Notes under the pieces: generated by a model
Databases searched by the model: none
Told to the model about the DNA's origin: nothing
The model's input: only the letters and a program-made list of their open reading frames with translations
Shown: positions 1 to 6,695 of the stretch, in pieces
Position numbering within the stretch: position 1 is the first letter of the stretch
Layout of the letters: each line of letters opens with the position of its first letter
Translations under genes and position numbers: made by a program
Virus record (IMG/VR): IMGVR_UViG_3300009433_000057
Span: 1 to 23,690 of that record
DNA: 23,690 bases
Reading direction: 5' to 3' (one strand)
Source: a virus

Positions 1-21
1 ACCGATGCCAGTTTTTTTGAT

Positions 22-50
22 AGCCCCAGACAGCGGTGGGCGGGTTTTTT
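22..50 (+). terminator. weak terminator-like element in leader
   Basis: A C-rich run (24-27) and G-rich runs (38-40 and 42-44) can pair in short stems, for example CCCA 25-28 with TGGG 37-40. Six T follow at 45-50. The stem is only 4-5 bp, so this may be the end of an upstream rightward unit or chance. The rest of bases 1-127 shows no convincing promoter. There is only a 5-bp hairpin (GTTTT 60-64 with AAAAC 70-74) before the strong ribosome binding site of the first gene. Confidence 0.25.
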
Positions 51-127
51 GCAAAGGTTGTTTTTCCCGAAAACACTGTCAGTGCGGAGAGTCGAATTGG
101 TTTGTTCATTATCGAGGAGACCGCACA

Positions 128-796
128 ATGAATAGTTTACGTAAACAGCTTGAAGACGAAGAACAAGGGTTACGTAATATACGTGCTAGAAGATGGCATA
201 AACCTACAAAAAAAAGTAGGCCATACCATTCGATACCTTTCGTAACTAACAAAGAACTACAAGACTGGGATGACATAGATCTGGATATAGTGGACGAGTT
301 TACTTCGTCAGCAATAGTAGACAAGAACTTTGATAGTATTGGTGAAGAAGAGATAAGCAATATTGTTGCCTCTCTGAAGTCTGGCTTAGATGTGTCTGTG
401 TGTGACAATGCTTTCACGATACCGGCGAACGCACCTATCGCAGATGTAGAGGTCTCTGTAGGTAAAAGACGTAACTACGAGAAGAAGTTAGTCAACGTCA
501 TATCTGCCGCTCATGCCAAAGGTGTAGAAGAATGGCAGAAGCGAAGACCGTTCGTAATTTTACAGAAGCGTTTGAACAGGGATAAGCAGTACGCGTTTCG
601 TCAATTCCCCGACAAAGATAAAAGGAGAGCAACAGGTATGAAGTATGCACTTATTATGAGCAACGTGCCTTTGGGTAAAGAGGGTAACACAGTTTTGTAT
701 TTCCATACACTAAAAGAAGCTAGGGAAAAGATGCGTGAGTTTATAGCAGACTATGGGTATGAACAGAAACATTTAGAAGTAATGAAAGCTGTGTGA
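128..796 (+). CDS. unknown early protein, 222 aa
   Basis: I do not recognise this protein. The start is set by a perfect GAGGAG ribosome binding site at 114-119, 8 nt before ATG 128. The frame stays open upstream to base 5, but no ribosome binding site supports an earlier start. The N-terminal part is charged, with an acidic stretch of Asp, Glu and Ile in the middle. The C-terminal half is basic (KRRNYEKKLVNVISAAHAKG, then a KRR/KDKRR-rich stretch) and ends in a mixed alpha/beta-looking segment with predicted helices. There is no signal peptide or membrane segment, so it is probably cytoplasmic. It is the first gene of the rightward operon, and the next start is 7 nt downstream. A nucleic-acid-binding accessory role would fit the basic C-terminus and the position, but that is only inference. 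Confidence 0.75.
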   Translation: MNSLRKQLEDEEQGLRNIRARRWHKPTKKSRPYHSIPFVTNKELQDWDDIDLDIVDEFTSSAIVDKNFDSIGEEEISNIVASLKSGLDVSVCDNAFTIPANAPIADVEVSVGKRRNYEKKLVNVISAAHAKGVEEWQKRRPFVILQKRLNRDKQYAFRQFPDKDKRRATGMKYALIMSNVPLGKEGNTVLYFHTLKEAREKMREFIADYGYEQKHLEVMKAV

Positions 797-803
797 GGGT
801 AAG

Positions 804-1145
804 ATGGGTGTAAGGTATATTGATAAAAATGGTGAGGTAAGATCGATGGCTAATCCCTATTCAAACGCCATCTACGAAATACTGAGGAAACAGAATAGAA
901 TTTTATATGAAGTAACTAGTGAGATACCCATGAGTAAAATAAAAGGAAGATGGGCTGATATAGTTGAGAAGATGTCTGTGGAAGATAGCGTACTGGTTGC
1001 TTCGCGGGCCGAGGCTCAAGGATTACAACACGCCATACATAGACGTTACTGGACACCAAAAATAGGTGGAACTAAGGTCGCCCATAATAAAGTGTCACGA
1101 TCTAGAAAAGAAGGCGAAGGTTTTCGAGTGTGGAGATTACAATGA
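804..1145 (+). CDS. unknown small basic protein, 113 aa
   Basis: Function not recognised. ATG 804 has GAGGG at about 795-799 as its ribosome binding site, overlapping the previous stop. A second in-frame ATG at 846 has GAGGT at about 833-837 before it and is a possible alternative start, giving a 99-aa protein. The sequence is helical and charged, with a conserved-looking core (SRAEAQGLQHAIHRRYW). It ends in a basic tail closing with FRVWRL. A similar Arg-Ile-Trp-Arg ending closes the last gene of this operon, which suggests related small DNA-binding or regulatory proteins. Its stop overlaps the ATG of the VRR-NUC gene (ATGA), so the two are translationally coupled. Confidence 0.75.
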   Translation: MGVRYIDKNGEVRSMANPYSNAIYEILRKQNRILYEVTSEIPMSKIKGRWADIVEKMSVEDSVLVASRAEAQGLQHAIHRRYWTPKIGGTKVAHNKVSRSRKEGEGFRVWRLQ

Positions 1146-1474
1146 CACCAGAAGCAAAAGTAAAACGTAGAGTTACGAACAAGTTAAAAGAAATGGGTGC
1201 GTACTATTTCTTTCCGATGACAGGTGGGTATGGACGTAGCGGTGTACCCGATATCATTGGATGCTACAGAGGTAGGTTCTTTGGTATTGAAACAAAAGCG
1301 GGAAATAATAAACCCACAGCGTTACAGATGAAGAACCTGAAAGATATTGATAGTCAGGGAGGGATAGCTCTGGTTATAAATGAAGATAATCTATCCAGTA
1401 TAACTGAACTATTGAGGGAAGATGATGCAGAGCTTAACGAAAGAAGAGGAAGCAGAGTTACAGTTTCTACGTAA
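1142..1474 (+). CDS. VRR-NUC family nuclease, 110 aa
   Basis: This is a stand-alone VRR-NUC domain, the PD-(D/E)XK-type nuclease fold found in phages and in the eukaryotic FAN1 enzyme. Visible catalytic elements are Glu4 in the first helix, Asp37 in GVPDII, Glu50 and Lys52 in FFGIETKAG, and Gln62 in the following helix. Length is normal for the phage single-domain form (about 90-120 aa). Phage members are generally thought to act on branched or structured DNA, so a role in replication or recombination intermediates is likely. ATG 1142 was preferred over an upstream GTG at 1130 because GGAG at 1132-1135 lies 6 nt before it and the start overlaps the previous stop. The tail overlaps the next gene by 53 nt. 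Confidence 0.9.
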   Translation: MTPEAKVKRRVTNKLKEMGAYYFFPMTGGYGRSGVPDIIGCYRGRFFGIETKAGNNKPTALQMKNLKDIDSQGGIALVINEDNLSSITELLREDDAELNERRGSRVTVST

Positions 1475-1613
1475 CGAAGCTAATAAATATGAAGTAGAAA
1501 GTAATAGGTTGGATAGTCATCCAAACGTCAAAAACGATCTAGCAAGAGCAAGACGTGAATTGAAAAAATATACAAAGAAACTGCAAGAAGCAGGAAGACA
1601 CATATACTGTTAA
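1422..1613 (+). CDS. small coiled-coil protein, 63 aa
   Basis: Unrecognised small protein. Nearly all of it is predicted charged helix (KEEEAELQFLRNEANKYEVE, later LARARRELKKYTKKLQEAG) with heptad-like hydrophobic spacing, so a short coiled coil is likely. Two tandem ATGs occur at 1422 and 1425. The GAGG ribosome binding site at 1414-1417 is better spaced (7 nt) from 1425. The gene starts inside the end of the VRR-NUC gene in another frame. The stop is 12 nt before the next ATG. It could be a dimerisation partner of a neighbouring replication protein, but nothing proves this. Confidence 0.65.
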   Translation: MMQSLTKEEEAELQFLRNEANKYEVESNRLDSHPNVKNDLARARRELKKYTKKLQEAGRHIYC

Positions 1614-1625
1614 TGGGAGACAAGT

Positions 1626-2057
1626 ATGGGTAAGAAACAAGAAAAGGCGTGGAAGTATTTACTTCTAAACAAAAGCGCGACAGCTAAAGAGTTAGCCGAG
1701 GCCGTGGGTATATCTTACACTTATGCGCTGAGTATTAAAAAACGAATTGGAACACCGCAAGAAATATTAGATGCGCCAGATAAATTAACTAGGTCCGATG
1801 TACTGGATACAGCAAAGAATTTAGTCAACGGAGATAGAGCCGAACAGCATGGCGATGCCGAGAACAACTTTGTACTCATGGCGGCATACTGGAACGCGCA
1901 CCTTGGACTTAGAGATTTTATATCTGTTGATGACGTACCGATCATGTTGGCCTTGATGAAAGTAGCGAGGTTACACGGTGACGGCACAAAGAACATAGAC
2001 AACTATGTAGATGTCTGTGGGTATATGTCTTTGGGCGGTGAGATTTCTCAACTGTGA
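1626..2057 (+). CDS. HTH protein with DUF6378-like domain, 143 aa
   Basis: Two parts can be seen. Residues about 5-42 form a helix-turn-helix (SATAKELAEAVGISYTYALS). Residues about 55-143 match the DUF6378 pattern I recall from phage proteins: LVNGDRAEQHGD, then a conserved Asn (ENNF), a Trp-containing helix (AAYWNAHLG), then DVPIMLALMKVARL and DNYVDVCGYM. The acidic and His residues in GDR..HGD, N and D..VD resemble an all-alpha nucleotide-processing fold, but the domain's function is unknown. It lies directly before the polymerase and overlaps its GTG start (GTGA), so the two are translationally coupled. The HTH suggests either DNA-directed action or self-regulation. Confidence 0.85.
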   Translation: MGKKQEKAWKYLLLNKSATAKELAEAVGISYTYALSIKKRIGTPQEILDAPDKLTRSDVLDTAKNLVNGDRAEQHGDAENNFVLMAAYWNAHLGLRDFISVDDVPIMLALMKVARLHGDGTKNIDNYVDVCGYMSLGGEISQL

Positions 2058-3877
2058 ACTTTGTAACTCTAGACTTCGAAACTTATTACGACAGAGAATA
2101 CTCGTTACGCAAGTTAACGACTGAAGAATACGTGCGTGATAAAAGGTTCGAGGTCATAGGGCTTGCAATAAAGATAGGTGACAGACCTACGTTTTGGATA
2201 GAGGGTGCTGCACGAGTCAAGAGTTTCCTAACAGAAGCAGACTTCTCTGGGTGCGCCATCCTCTGTCACAACACGATGTTTGACGGTGCGATATTGGACT
2301 GGTTATATGATGTACGTCCAAAAGTTTGGCTTGATACCCTGTGTATGGCGAGAGCATTACATGGTGTAGATCAAAGTGTATCGCTAAAAAACGTAGCCGA
2401 AAGGTATGGTGTTGGAGTCAAAGGTACAGAAATACAGAACACAATGGGTAAACATATAGATGACTTCACTACCGAGGAGTTATCTCGATTTGCTGACTAT
2501 GCTATAAACGATGTTGATCTAACGTATGACATATTCAAGCTGATGTTACCTAACTTTCCCCAACAAGAATTAGAACTAATAGACGTTACATTAAGAATGT
2601 ATATAGAGCCAACGCTACGTCTTGATTTGGCTGGGCTACAAGAACATCTTACTGAGACACGTTCACGTAAGGAGGCGTTATTGGAAGGAGCAGGAGTAGC
2701 GAAAGAGGAGTTGATGTCCAACCCCAAGTTTGCCGCACTGCTGATAAGTCTCGGTGTAGAACCGCCCATGAAAGTAAGTCCAACCACAGGCAAAGCAACA
2801 TTTGCATTTGCAAAATCAGATGAAGGGTTCAAGGCGTTAGCAGAACATGAGAGCGATAAGGTTCAATCCCTAGTTGCCGCTCGACTGGGTACTAAAAGCA
2901 CTTTGGAAGAAACACGTACAGAGAGGTTTATCTCTATTGCAAAACGCGGGCTGCTCCCTGTACCCGTCCGTTACTATGCCGCACATACAGGGAGATGGGG
3001 TGGAGATGATAAGATAAATCTACAGAATCTACCAAGTCGCGGTGTCAATGGTAAGAAACTAAAGAAGAGTATTATAGCGCCAGTTGGTCATACTCTTATA
3101 GATGCAGACAGTTCTCAGATTGAAGCGCGAGTGTTAGCTTGGCTGTCCGAGCAGGACGACTTGGTTGATCAGTTCGCCAACGGTGAAGATGTCTACATAA
3201 AGATGGCTAGTTCCATTTACGCCGTCCCCGAAGACCAAGTTACCAAAGACCAGAGATTTGTAGGAAAGACCACGATCTTGGGAGCGGGATACGGTATGGG
3301 GTATGTGAAGTTCGGAGCGCAACTCAAGACCTTTGGGTATGAAGTACCCGAGGCGGAGGCGAAGCGGATTATATCTGTATACAGAGAGACGTATCCATTC
3401 ATTGGAGATTTGTGGCAAGCGGCAAACAGGTGCATAAAAGAAATGCACAGTGGCAATTTGTTCAGGTTTGGTCGGTCTGGAGTGCTTGACGTTAACGTAT
3501 CTTCCCGGGCAATCGTTTTGCCATCACAGCTAGAGATGTCTTACACTGATCTAGATGCTACTACGGAAGGCGGGCGAACTGAGTACCATTATAAAACACG
3601 CCAAGGTCGTACTAGAATATACGGTGGCAAGGTAGTCGAGAATGTATGCCAAGCTATTGCTCGTTGTATTATAGGGCATCAAATGTTACAAATAGCTAAA
3701 AAATATAGAGTAGTATTAACCGTCCATGATAGTATCGTATGTTGCGTACCTAACCAGCTCGCAGCAGAAGCACGGGAATATATAGAGAGCTGTATGCGTA
3801 CGACACCTGATTGGGCCGCAGGTCTACCTATCGATTGCGAAAGCGGTATAGGTAAGAGTTATGGAGATTGCGAATAA
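2054..3877 (+). CDS. family A DNA polymerase with 3'-5' exonuclease, 607 aa
   Basis: This is the replicative phage DNA polymerase of the Pol I family, lacking a 5'-3' exonuclease domain. A DnaQ-like proofreading domain comes first: Exo I Asp7/Glu9 (LDFETY), Exo II Asn73 to Asp77 (CHNTMFD), Exo III Tyr149 to Asp153 (YAIND). The polymerase domain has TGRWGG at 312-317, motif A (DSSQIEAR: Asp352, Glu357), motif B (Arg401, Lys405, Tyr413 in KTTILGAGYG) and motif C (VHDS: His558, Asp559). The residue equivalent to E. coli Phe762 is Leu409. Motif C has Ser560 where E. coli has Glu883. The start is GTG 2054, overlapping the upstream stop. Its stop overlaps the ATG of the next nuclease. All metal-binding Asp residues are present, so it should be active. 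Confidence 0.97.
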   Translation: MNFVTLDFETYYDREYSLRKLTTEEYVRDKRFEVIGLAIKIGDRPTFWIEGAARVKSFLTEADFSGCAILCHNTMFDGAILDWLYDVRPKVWLDTLCMARALHGVDQSVSLKNVAERYGVGVKGTEIQNTMGKHIDDFTTEELSRFADYAINDVDLTYDIFKLMLPNFPQQELELIDVTLRMYIEPTLRLDLAGLQEHLTETRSRKEALLEGAGVAKEELMSNPKFAALLISLGVEPPMKVSPTTGKATFAFAKSDEGFKALAEHESDKVQSLVAARLGTKSTLEETRTERFISIAKRGLLPVPVRYYAAHTGRWGGDDKINLQNLPSRGVNGKKLKKSIIAPVGHTLIDADSSQIEARVLAWLSEQDDLVDQFANGEDVYIKMASSIYAVPEDQVTKDQRFVGKTTILGAGYGMGYVKFGAQLKTFGYEVPEAEAKRIISVYRETYPFIGDLWQAANRCIKEMHSGNLFRFGRSGVLDVNVSSRAIVLPSQLEMSYTDLDATTEGGRTEYHYKTRQGRTRIYGGKVVENVCQAIARCIIGHQMLQIAKKYRVVLTVHDSIVCCVPNQLAAEAREYIESCMRTTPDWAAGLPIDCESGIGKSYGDCE

Positions 3878-4542
3878 TGGCATCTTGGTCGTTTAGTAGA
3901 TTAAAGTCTTTCGAGACTTGCCCCAAACAGTTTTATCATGTGACTGTATTGAAGGAACATCCTGTCGTTGAAACAGATGCAATGTTGTATGGAACTGCAA
4001 TGCACAAAGCGGCAGAAGATTACATTGGAGAAGACAAGCCACTCCCAGAGAAGTTTATGTACGTTAAAGGAACATTGGACGAGCTGTTGGGGATTAGAGG
4101 TAATAAGTTAACTGAGCAAAAGTTAGGACTTACCAAGGAGTTGAAACCTTGTGGGTTCAGAGACAAAGATGTCTGGTTCCGTGGTATCGTAGACCTTGCG
4201 ATTATAGACACACTGGCAGAGCGAGCGTGGATCGTAGATTATAAGACAGGCAAGTCTACAAGATATGCTGATAAGGGTCAGCTTGAGCTTATGGCTCTAA
4301 GTATTTTTAAAAAATTTCCAGAGATAAAACATATTAATGCGGCACTGTTGTTTGTCGTTGCTAACGAAATAATAGAAGCCGAATACAAAATAGAGAACAG
4401 TTTTAGTTTGTGGGGGAAATGGTTAAAGAAGTATGCTAGAATGGAAAAAGCATATGAGACAGATGTATGGAACCCGAGACCTTCAGGGCTGTGTTACCAT
4501 CACTGCCCCGTACTAGAATGTGTCCACAACGGAAGGAACTAA
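3877..4542 (+). CDS. Cas4/RecB-like PD-(D/E)XK nuclease, 221 aa
   Basis: Nuclease of the PDDEXK_1 (Cas4/RecB-type) superfamily. Motifs in order: N-terminal WSFSRLKSFETCPKQFYH (residues 4-21), motif I His43 in YGTAMHKAAEDY, motif II Asp106 in FRGIVDLAII, motif III Asp121 and Lys123 in IVDYKTGK, and a following QLELMAL helix containing Gln135. Cys15 and three C-terminal cysteines (Cys206, Cys210, Cys215) are placed like the four Fe-S cluster ligands of Cas4/AddB-type nucleases; this is inferred from pattern only. The likely role is DNA end resection or processing of replication intermediates. ATG 3877 (TAATG overlap with the polymerase stop, GGAG at 3863-3866) was chosen over TTG 3868. There is no CRISPR array or other cas gene nearby. 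Confidence 0.93.
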   Translation: MASWSFSRLKSFETCPKQFYHVTVLKEHPVVETDAMLYGTAMHKAAEDYIGEDKPLPEKFMYVKGTLDELLGIRGNKLTEQKLGLTKELKPCGFRDKDVWFRGIVDLAIIDTLAERAWIVDYKTGKSTRYADKGQLELMALSIFKKFPEIKHINAALLFVVANEIIEAEYKIENSFSLWGKWLKKYARMEKAYETDVWNPRPSGLCYHHCPVLECVHNGRN

Positions 4543-4544
4543 TC

Positions 4545-4802
4545 ATGCCTTACAAAAATAAACCACGACCATATAAGAAAGAGTACAAACAACAGAAAGC
4601 CAGAGGCGAACATGAGGACCGGATGGAACGCCAACGTGCAAGGAGAAGTCTGGATAAGAAAAGAGTAAATCGTAAAGGCAAAGATATTGCACACAAAAAA
4701 GCATTAAGCAGAGGCGGCTCAAATAAAGACGGTTACACTCTACAAAGCCCAAAGAAAAATAGAGCCGCAGGTGGGCGTATGAGTAAGCCAAAAAAGAAGT
4801 AA
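4545..4802 (+). CDS. tiny basic HNH-like protein, 85 aa
   Basis: A very basic protein made almost wholly of Lys, Arg, Gln and Gly. Its C-terminal half (residues 45-77) reads like a shrunken HNH motif: D47-x2-H50 (KDIAHKKALSRGGSN) followed by a helix ending in Asn72-Arg73 (PKKNRAAGG). Canonical HNH enzymes have D-H, then GG and N, then N/H. The second metal-binding region and the usual zinc cysteines are absent, so catalysis is uncertain and simple DNA binding is equally possible. ATG 4545 has GGAAGGA at 4531-4537 as its ribosome binding site. The frame is open further upstream, but that part overlaps the nuclease gene and has no support. It sits between a nuclease and a helicase. Confidence 0.75.
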   Translation: MPYKNKPRPYKKEYKQQKARGEHEDRMERQRARRSLDKKRVNRKGKDIAHKKALSRGGSNKDGYTLQSPKKNRAAGGRMSKPKKK

Positions 4803-4820
4803 GTTATTATTGATAATAAC
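4803..4820. repeat. 18-bp inverted repeat before helicase
   Basis: GTTATTAT (4803-4810) and ATAATAAC (4813-4820) are exact inverted repeats around a 2-base centre. They fill the space between the stop codon of the basic HNH-like gene and the AAGGAG ribosome binding site (4821-4826) of the helicase. The element could be an operator for a dimeric DNA-binding protein or a small RNA hairpin influencing translation. No T tract follows, so it is not an intrinsic terminator. Confidence 0.6.
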
Positions 4821-4832
4821 AAGGAGAACAAA

Positions 4833-6239
4833 TTGGGAAGAACAAACGCGAGGCCAGTTACCACGCTCATGGATGAGTTATATGACTGGACGGGAGAGTA
4901 TAAACCGTTTCAACATCAAAAGAAAACGGCAACTTTTTTAACTGAAAACAAAAAGGGTTTCTGCTTTAACGAGCAAGGCACAGGAAAAACTGCCAGTGCT
5001 ATTTGGGCAGCAGATTTTTTGATGGATCAGAACATACTACATAGGGTGCTAGTGATATGCCCTCTGTCAATCATGGATAGTGCATGGCAACAAGACATAC
5101 AGACGTTTGCGCCGCACAGGTCATCAGATATAGCGTACGGAGAGAAGTCTAAAAGAGAAAGAGTACTGTCCAGCAGTGCGCGTTTCGTAATGATAAACTA
5201 TGACGGTGTTAAAATCGTAGAGGACGCTATAAAGAAATCAGGGTTTGACTTGATAATTGTAGACGAGGCTACACACTACAAAAACCCGCAGTCGCAACGA
5301 TGGAAGGTATTAAATCGTATCGTTGAAAAGACAGGGTGTGGTCTGTGGATGATGACGGGTACGCCCGCAGCACAAAGTCCGTTGGATGCATATGGTCTAG
5401 CTAAACTCGTAAATCCTTTAAGTGTACCGAGGTTCTTTAGTGGGTTTAGAGACCAAGTAATGCAACAACTATCAAGGTTTACTTGGGTTCCAAAACCATC
5501 TGCCATAAATGTAGTTCATGCCGCCTTGCAACCCGCGATTAGATTTACAAAAGAGCAGTGTATGGATTTACCTGACATGTTGTATGTAAAACGTAGGGTG
5601 GCGCTGACCTCACAACAAAAGAAATACTACGATAAACTAAAACGGGAAATGGTGTTAGAGTTAACGGATGATAGTATAACGGCAGTAAACGCGGCGGTAG
5701 CACTTAACAAACTCTTACAGATAAGTTCTGGTGCGGCATACACCGATGACGGAGGCGTTATAGCGTTCGACATAGACAACAGGTATAAGGTTCTAAGAGA
5801 GGTCATAGACGAGACTGAACACAAGGTTCTTATCTTTGTACCTTTTAAACATACTATTCAGATACTAACTGACCGTCTGCGGAAAGATGGTATAAACACA
5901 GAGGTCATACAAGGATCGGTCAGTGCACCAAAACGTGCAGACACGTTCAAGAGATTTCAGGGAGATGAGAACCCCCGGGTATTGGTTATACAACCGCAAA
6001 GTGCCGCACATGGGGTAACTCTTACGGCGGCAAACACTGTCGTATGGTGGTCACCAACTCCTTCCCTAGAGACGTATGCACAGGCAAACGCTAGGGTACA
6101 TCGGGCAGGGCAGAAAAACAGATGTACAGTTATTCAATTAGAAGGCTCTGTGGCAGAACGTAGAATGTATACGTTACTTGATAAGAAAATAAACGTGCAT
6201 TCACAAATAATAAATCTTTATCAAGAGCTACTTGACTAA
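4833..6239 (+). CDS. SNF2-type DEAD/H helicase, 468 aa
   Basis: Superfamily 2 ATP-dependent DNA helicase/translocase of the phage SNF2-like type. A Q-motif-like region with Gln27/Gln29 is followed by Walker A GTGKT (49-53), motif II DEATH (144-148), motif III TGTP (175-178), and a C-terminal RecA-like lobe with motif VI QANARVHRAGQK (417-428). Length is typical for phage versions without accessory domains. The expected role is DNA unwinding or remodelling during replication or recombination, alongside the polymerase and nucleases. The start is TTG 4833, supported by AAGGAG 6 nt upstream. The next in-frame ATG (4869) would remove 12 residues and has no ribosome binding site. Confidence 0.96.
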   Translation: MGRTNARPVTTLMDELYDWTGEYKPFQHQKKTATFLTENKKGFCFNEQGTGKTASAIWAADFLMDQNILHRVLVICPLSIMDSAWQQDIQTFAPHRSSDIAYGEKSKRERVLSSSARFVMINYDGVKIVEDAIKKSGFDLIIVDEATHYKNPQSQRWKVLNRIVEKTGCGLWMMTGTPAAQSPLDAYGLAKLVNPLSVPRFFSGFRDQVMQQLSRFTWVPKPSAINVVHAALQPAIRFTKEQCMDLPDMLYVKRRVALTSQQKKYYDKLKREMVLELTDDSITAVNAAVALNKLLQISSGAAYTDDGGVIAFDIDNRYKVLREVIDETEHKVLIFVPFKHTIQILTDRLRKDGINTEVIQGSVSAPKRADTFKRFQGDENPRVLVIQPQSAAHGVTLTAANTVVWWSPTPSLETYAQANARVHRAGQKNRCTVIQLEGSVAERRMYTLLDKKINVHSQIINLYQELLD

Positions 6240-6252
6240 TAAGCTGTAGCTC
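6225..6252 (+). repeat. inverted repeat at helicase stop
   Basis: GAGCTAC (6225-6231) and GTAGCTC (6246-6252) can form a perfect 7-bp stem with a 14-nt loop that contains the helicase stop codon. No T run follows, so a classical terminator is unlikely. It may mark an RNA processing or stability element between the helicase and the next gene. Confidence 0.5.
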
Positions 6253-6260
6253 ACTATATG
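6232..6260 (+). promoter_or_regulatory. putative sigma70-like promoter
   Basis: TTGACT (6232-6237) matches the -35 consensus at five of six bases. It is followed after exactly 17 nt by TATATG (6255-6260), which matches four of six -10 bases but lacks the conserved final T. Transcription would start near 6267, about 33 nt before the GTG of the downstream gene. This is the longest gap inside the first half of the operon. The -35 box lies inside the loop of the inverted repeat at 6225-6252. Chance similarity is possible. Confidence 0.35.
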
Positions 6261-6299
6261 ACGTATAGAACAATAAAAATCGTATAACGGAGAATAATC

Positions 6300-6695
6300 G
6301 TGTCTGTATCAATAGAGAACCTTACAAGCGCATACTTAAACATTAGAGCCAAACGTTCAGAGCTTTCTACTAAGTTTAAGAAAGAAGATGCGGAACTTGT
6401 AGAAGCGCAAACTCAACTCAAAGCGGCACTACTAAACTATTGTGATGAGCAGGGTGTTGAGAGCGTTAAGACTGCTCAAGGTTTGGTCTACAAAACAAGC
6501 AAGGAAAAATATTGGACATATGATTGGGATCATTTCCACGCATTTGTCTTGGAGAATAGAGTTCCTGAATTGCTTGACCGTAGAATAAATCAAACAAACC
6601 TACGAGAGTTTATTGAAGATAACCCTGATAAACTACCAAAGGGGTTAAACAAATCTGTAGATGTGTCAGTAACAGTAAGGAAGCCAAGCAAATGA
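6300..6695 (+). CDS. unknown coiled-coil protein with Gp157-like outline, 131 aa
   Basis: The N-terminal 50 residues form a charged coiled coil (KRSELSTKFKKEDAELVEAQ). A motif follows that I recall from many phage proteins of unknown function: GVESVKTAQGLVYKTSKEKY, then a DWDHFHAFVLENRVPELLDR helix, and a C-terminal beta-like tail (SVDVSVTVRK). The outline is like siphovirus Gp157-type proteins, but identity is not certain. The start is GTG 6300 with GGAG at 6290-6293. Its last bases overlap the ATG of the HTH gene (ATGA). Its neighbours are replication genes, so it may be a replication-accessory factor. Confidence 0.75.
   Translation: MSVSIENLTSAYLNIRAKRSELSTKFKKEDAELVEAQTQLKAALLNYCDEQGVESVKTAQGLVYKTSKEKYWTYDWDHFHAFVLENRVPELLDRRINQTNLREFIEDNPDKLPKGLNKSVDVSVTVRKPSK

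Noticed and set aside
5-127. Upstream in-frame extension of the first gene with four cysteines (CxxC and CxC)
   Set aside because: It lacks a ribosome binding site, while ATG 128 has a perfect GAGGAG at 8 nt. The cysteines look like chance coding of a leader.
3868-3876. TTG 3868 as start of the Cas4-like nuclease
   Set aside because: Its spacing to GGAG (3863-3866) is too short; ATG 3877 is well spaced and overlaps the upstream stop.
3877-4542. A cas gene belonging to a CRISPR system
   Set aside because: No repeat array or other cas genes are seen. The nuclease fits a phage replication or recombination role.
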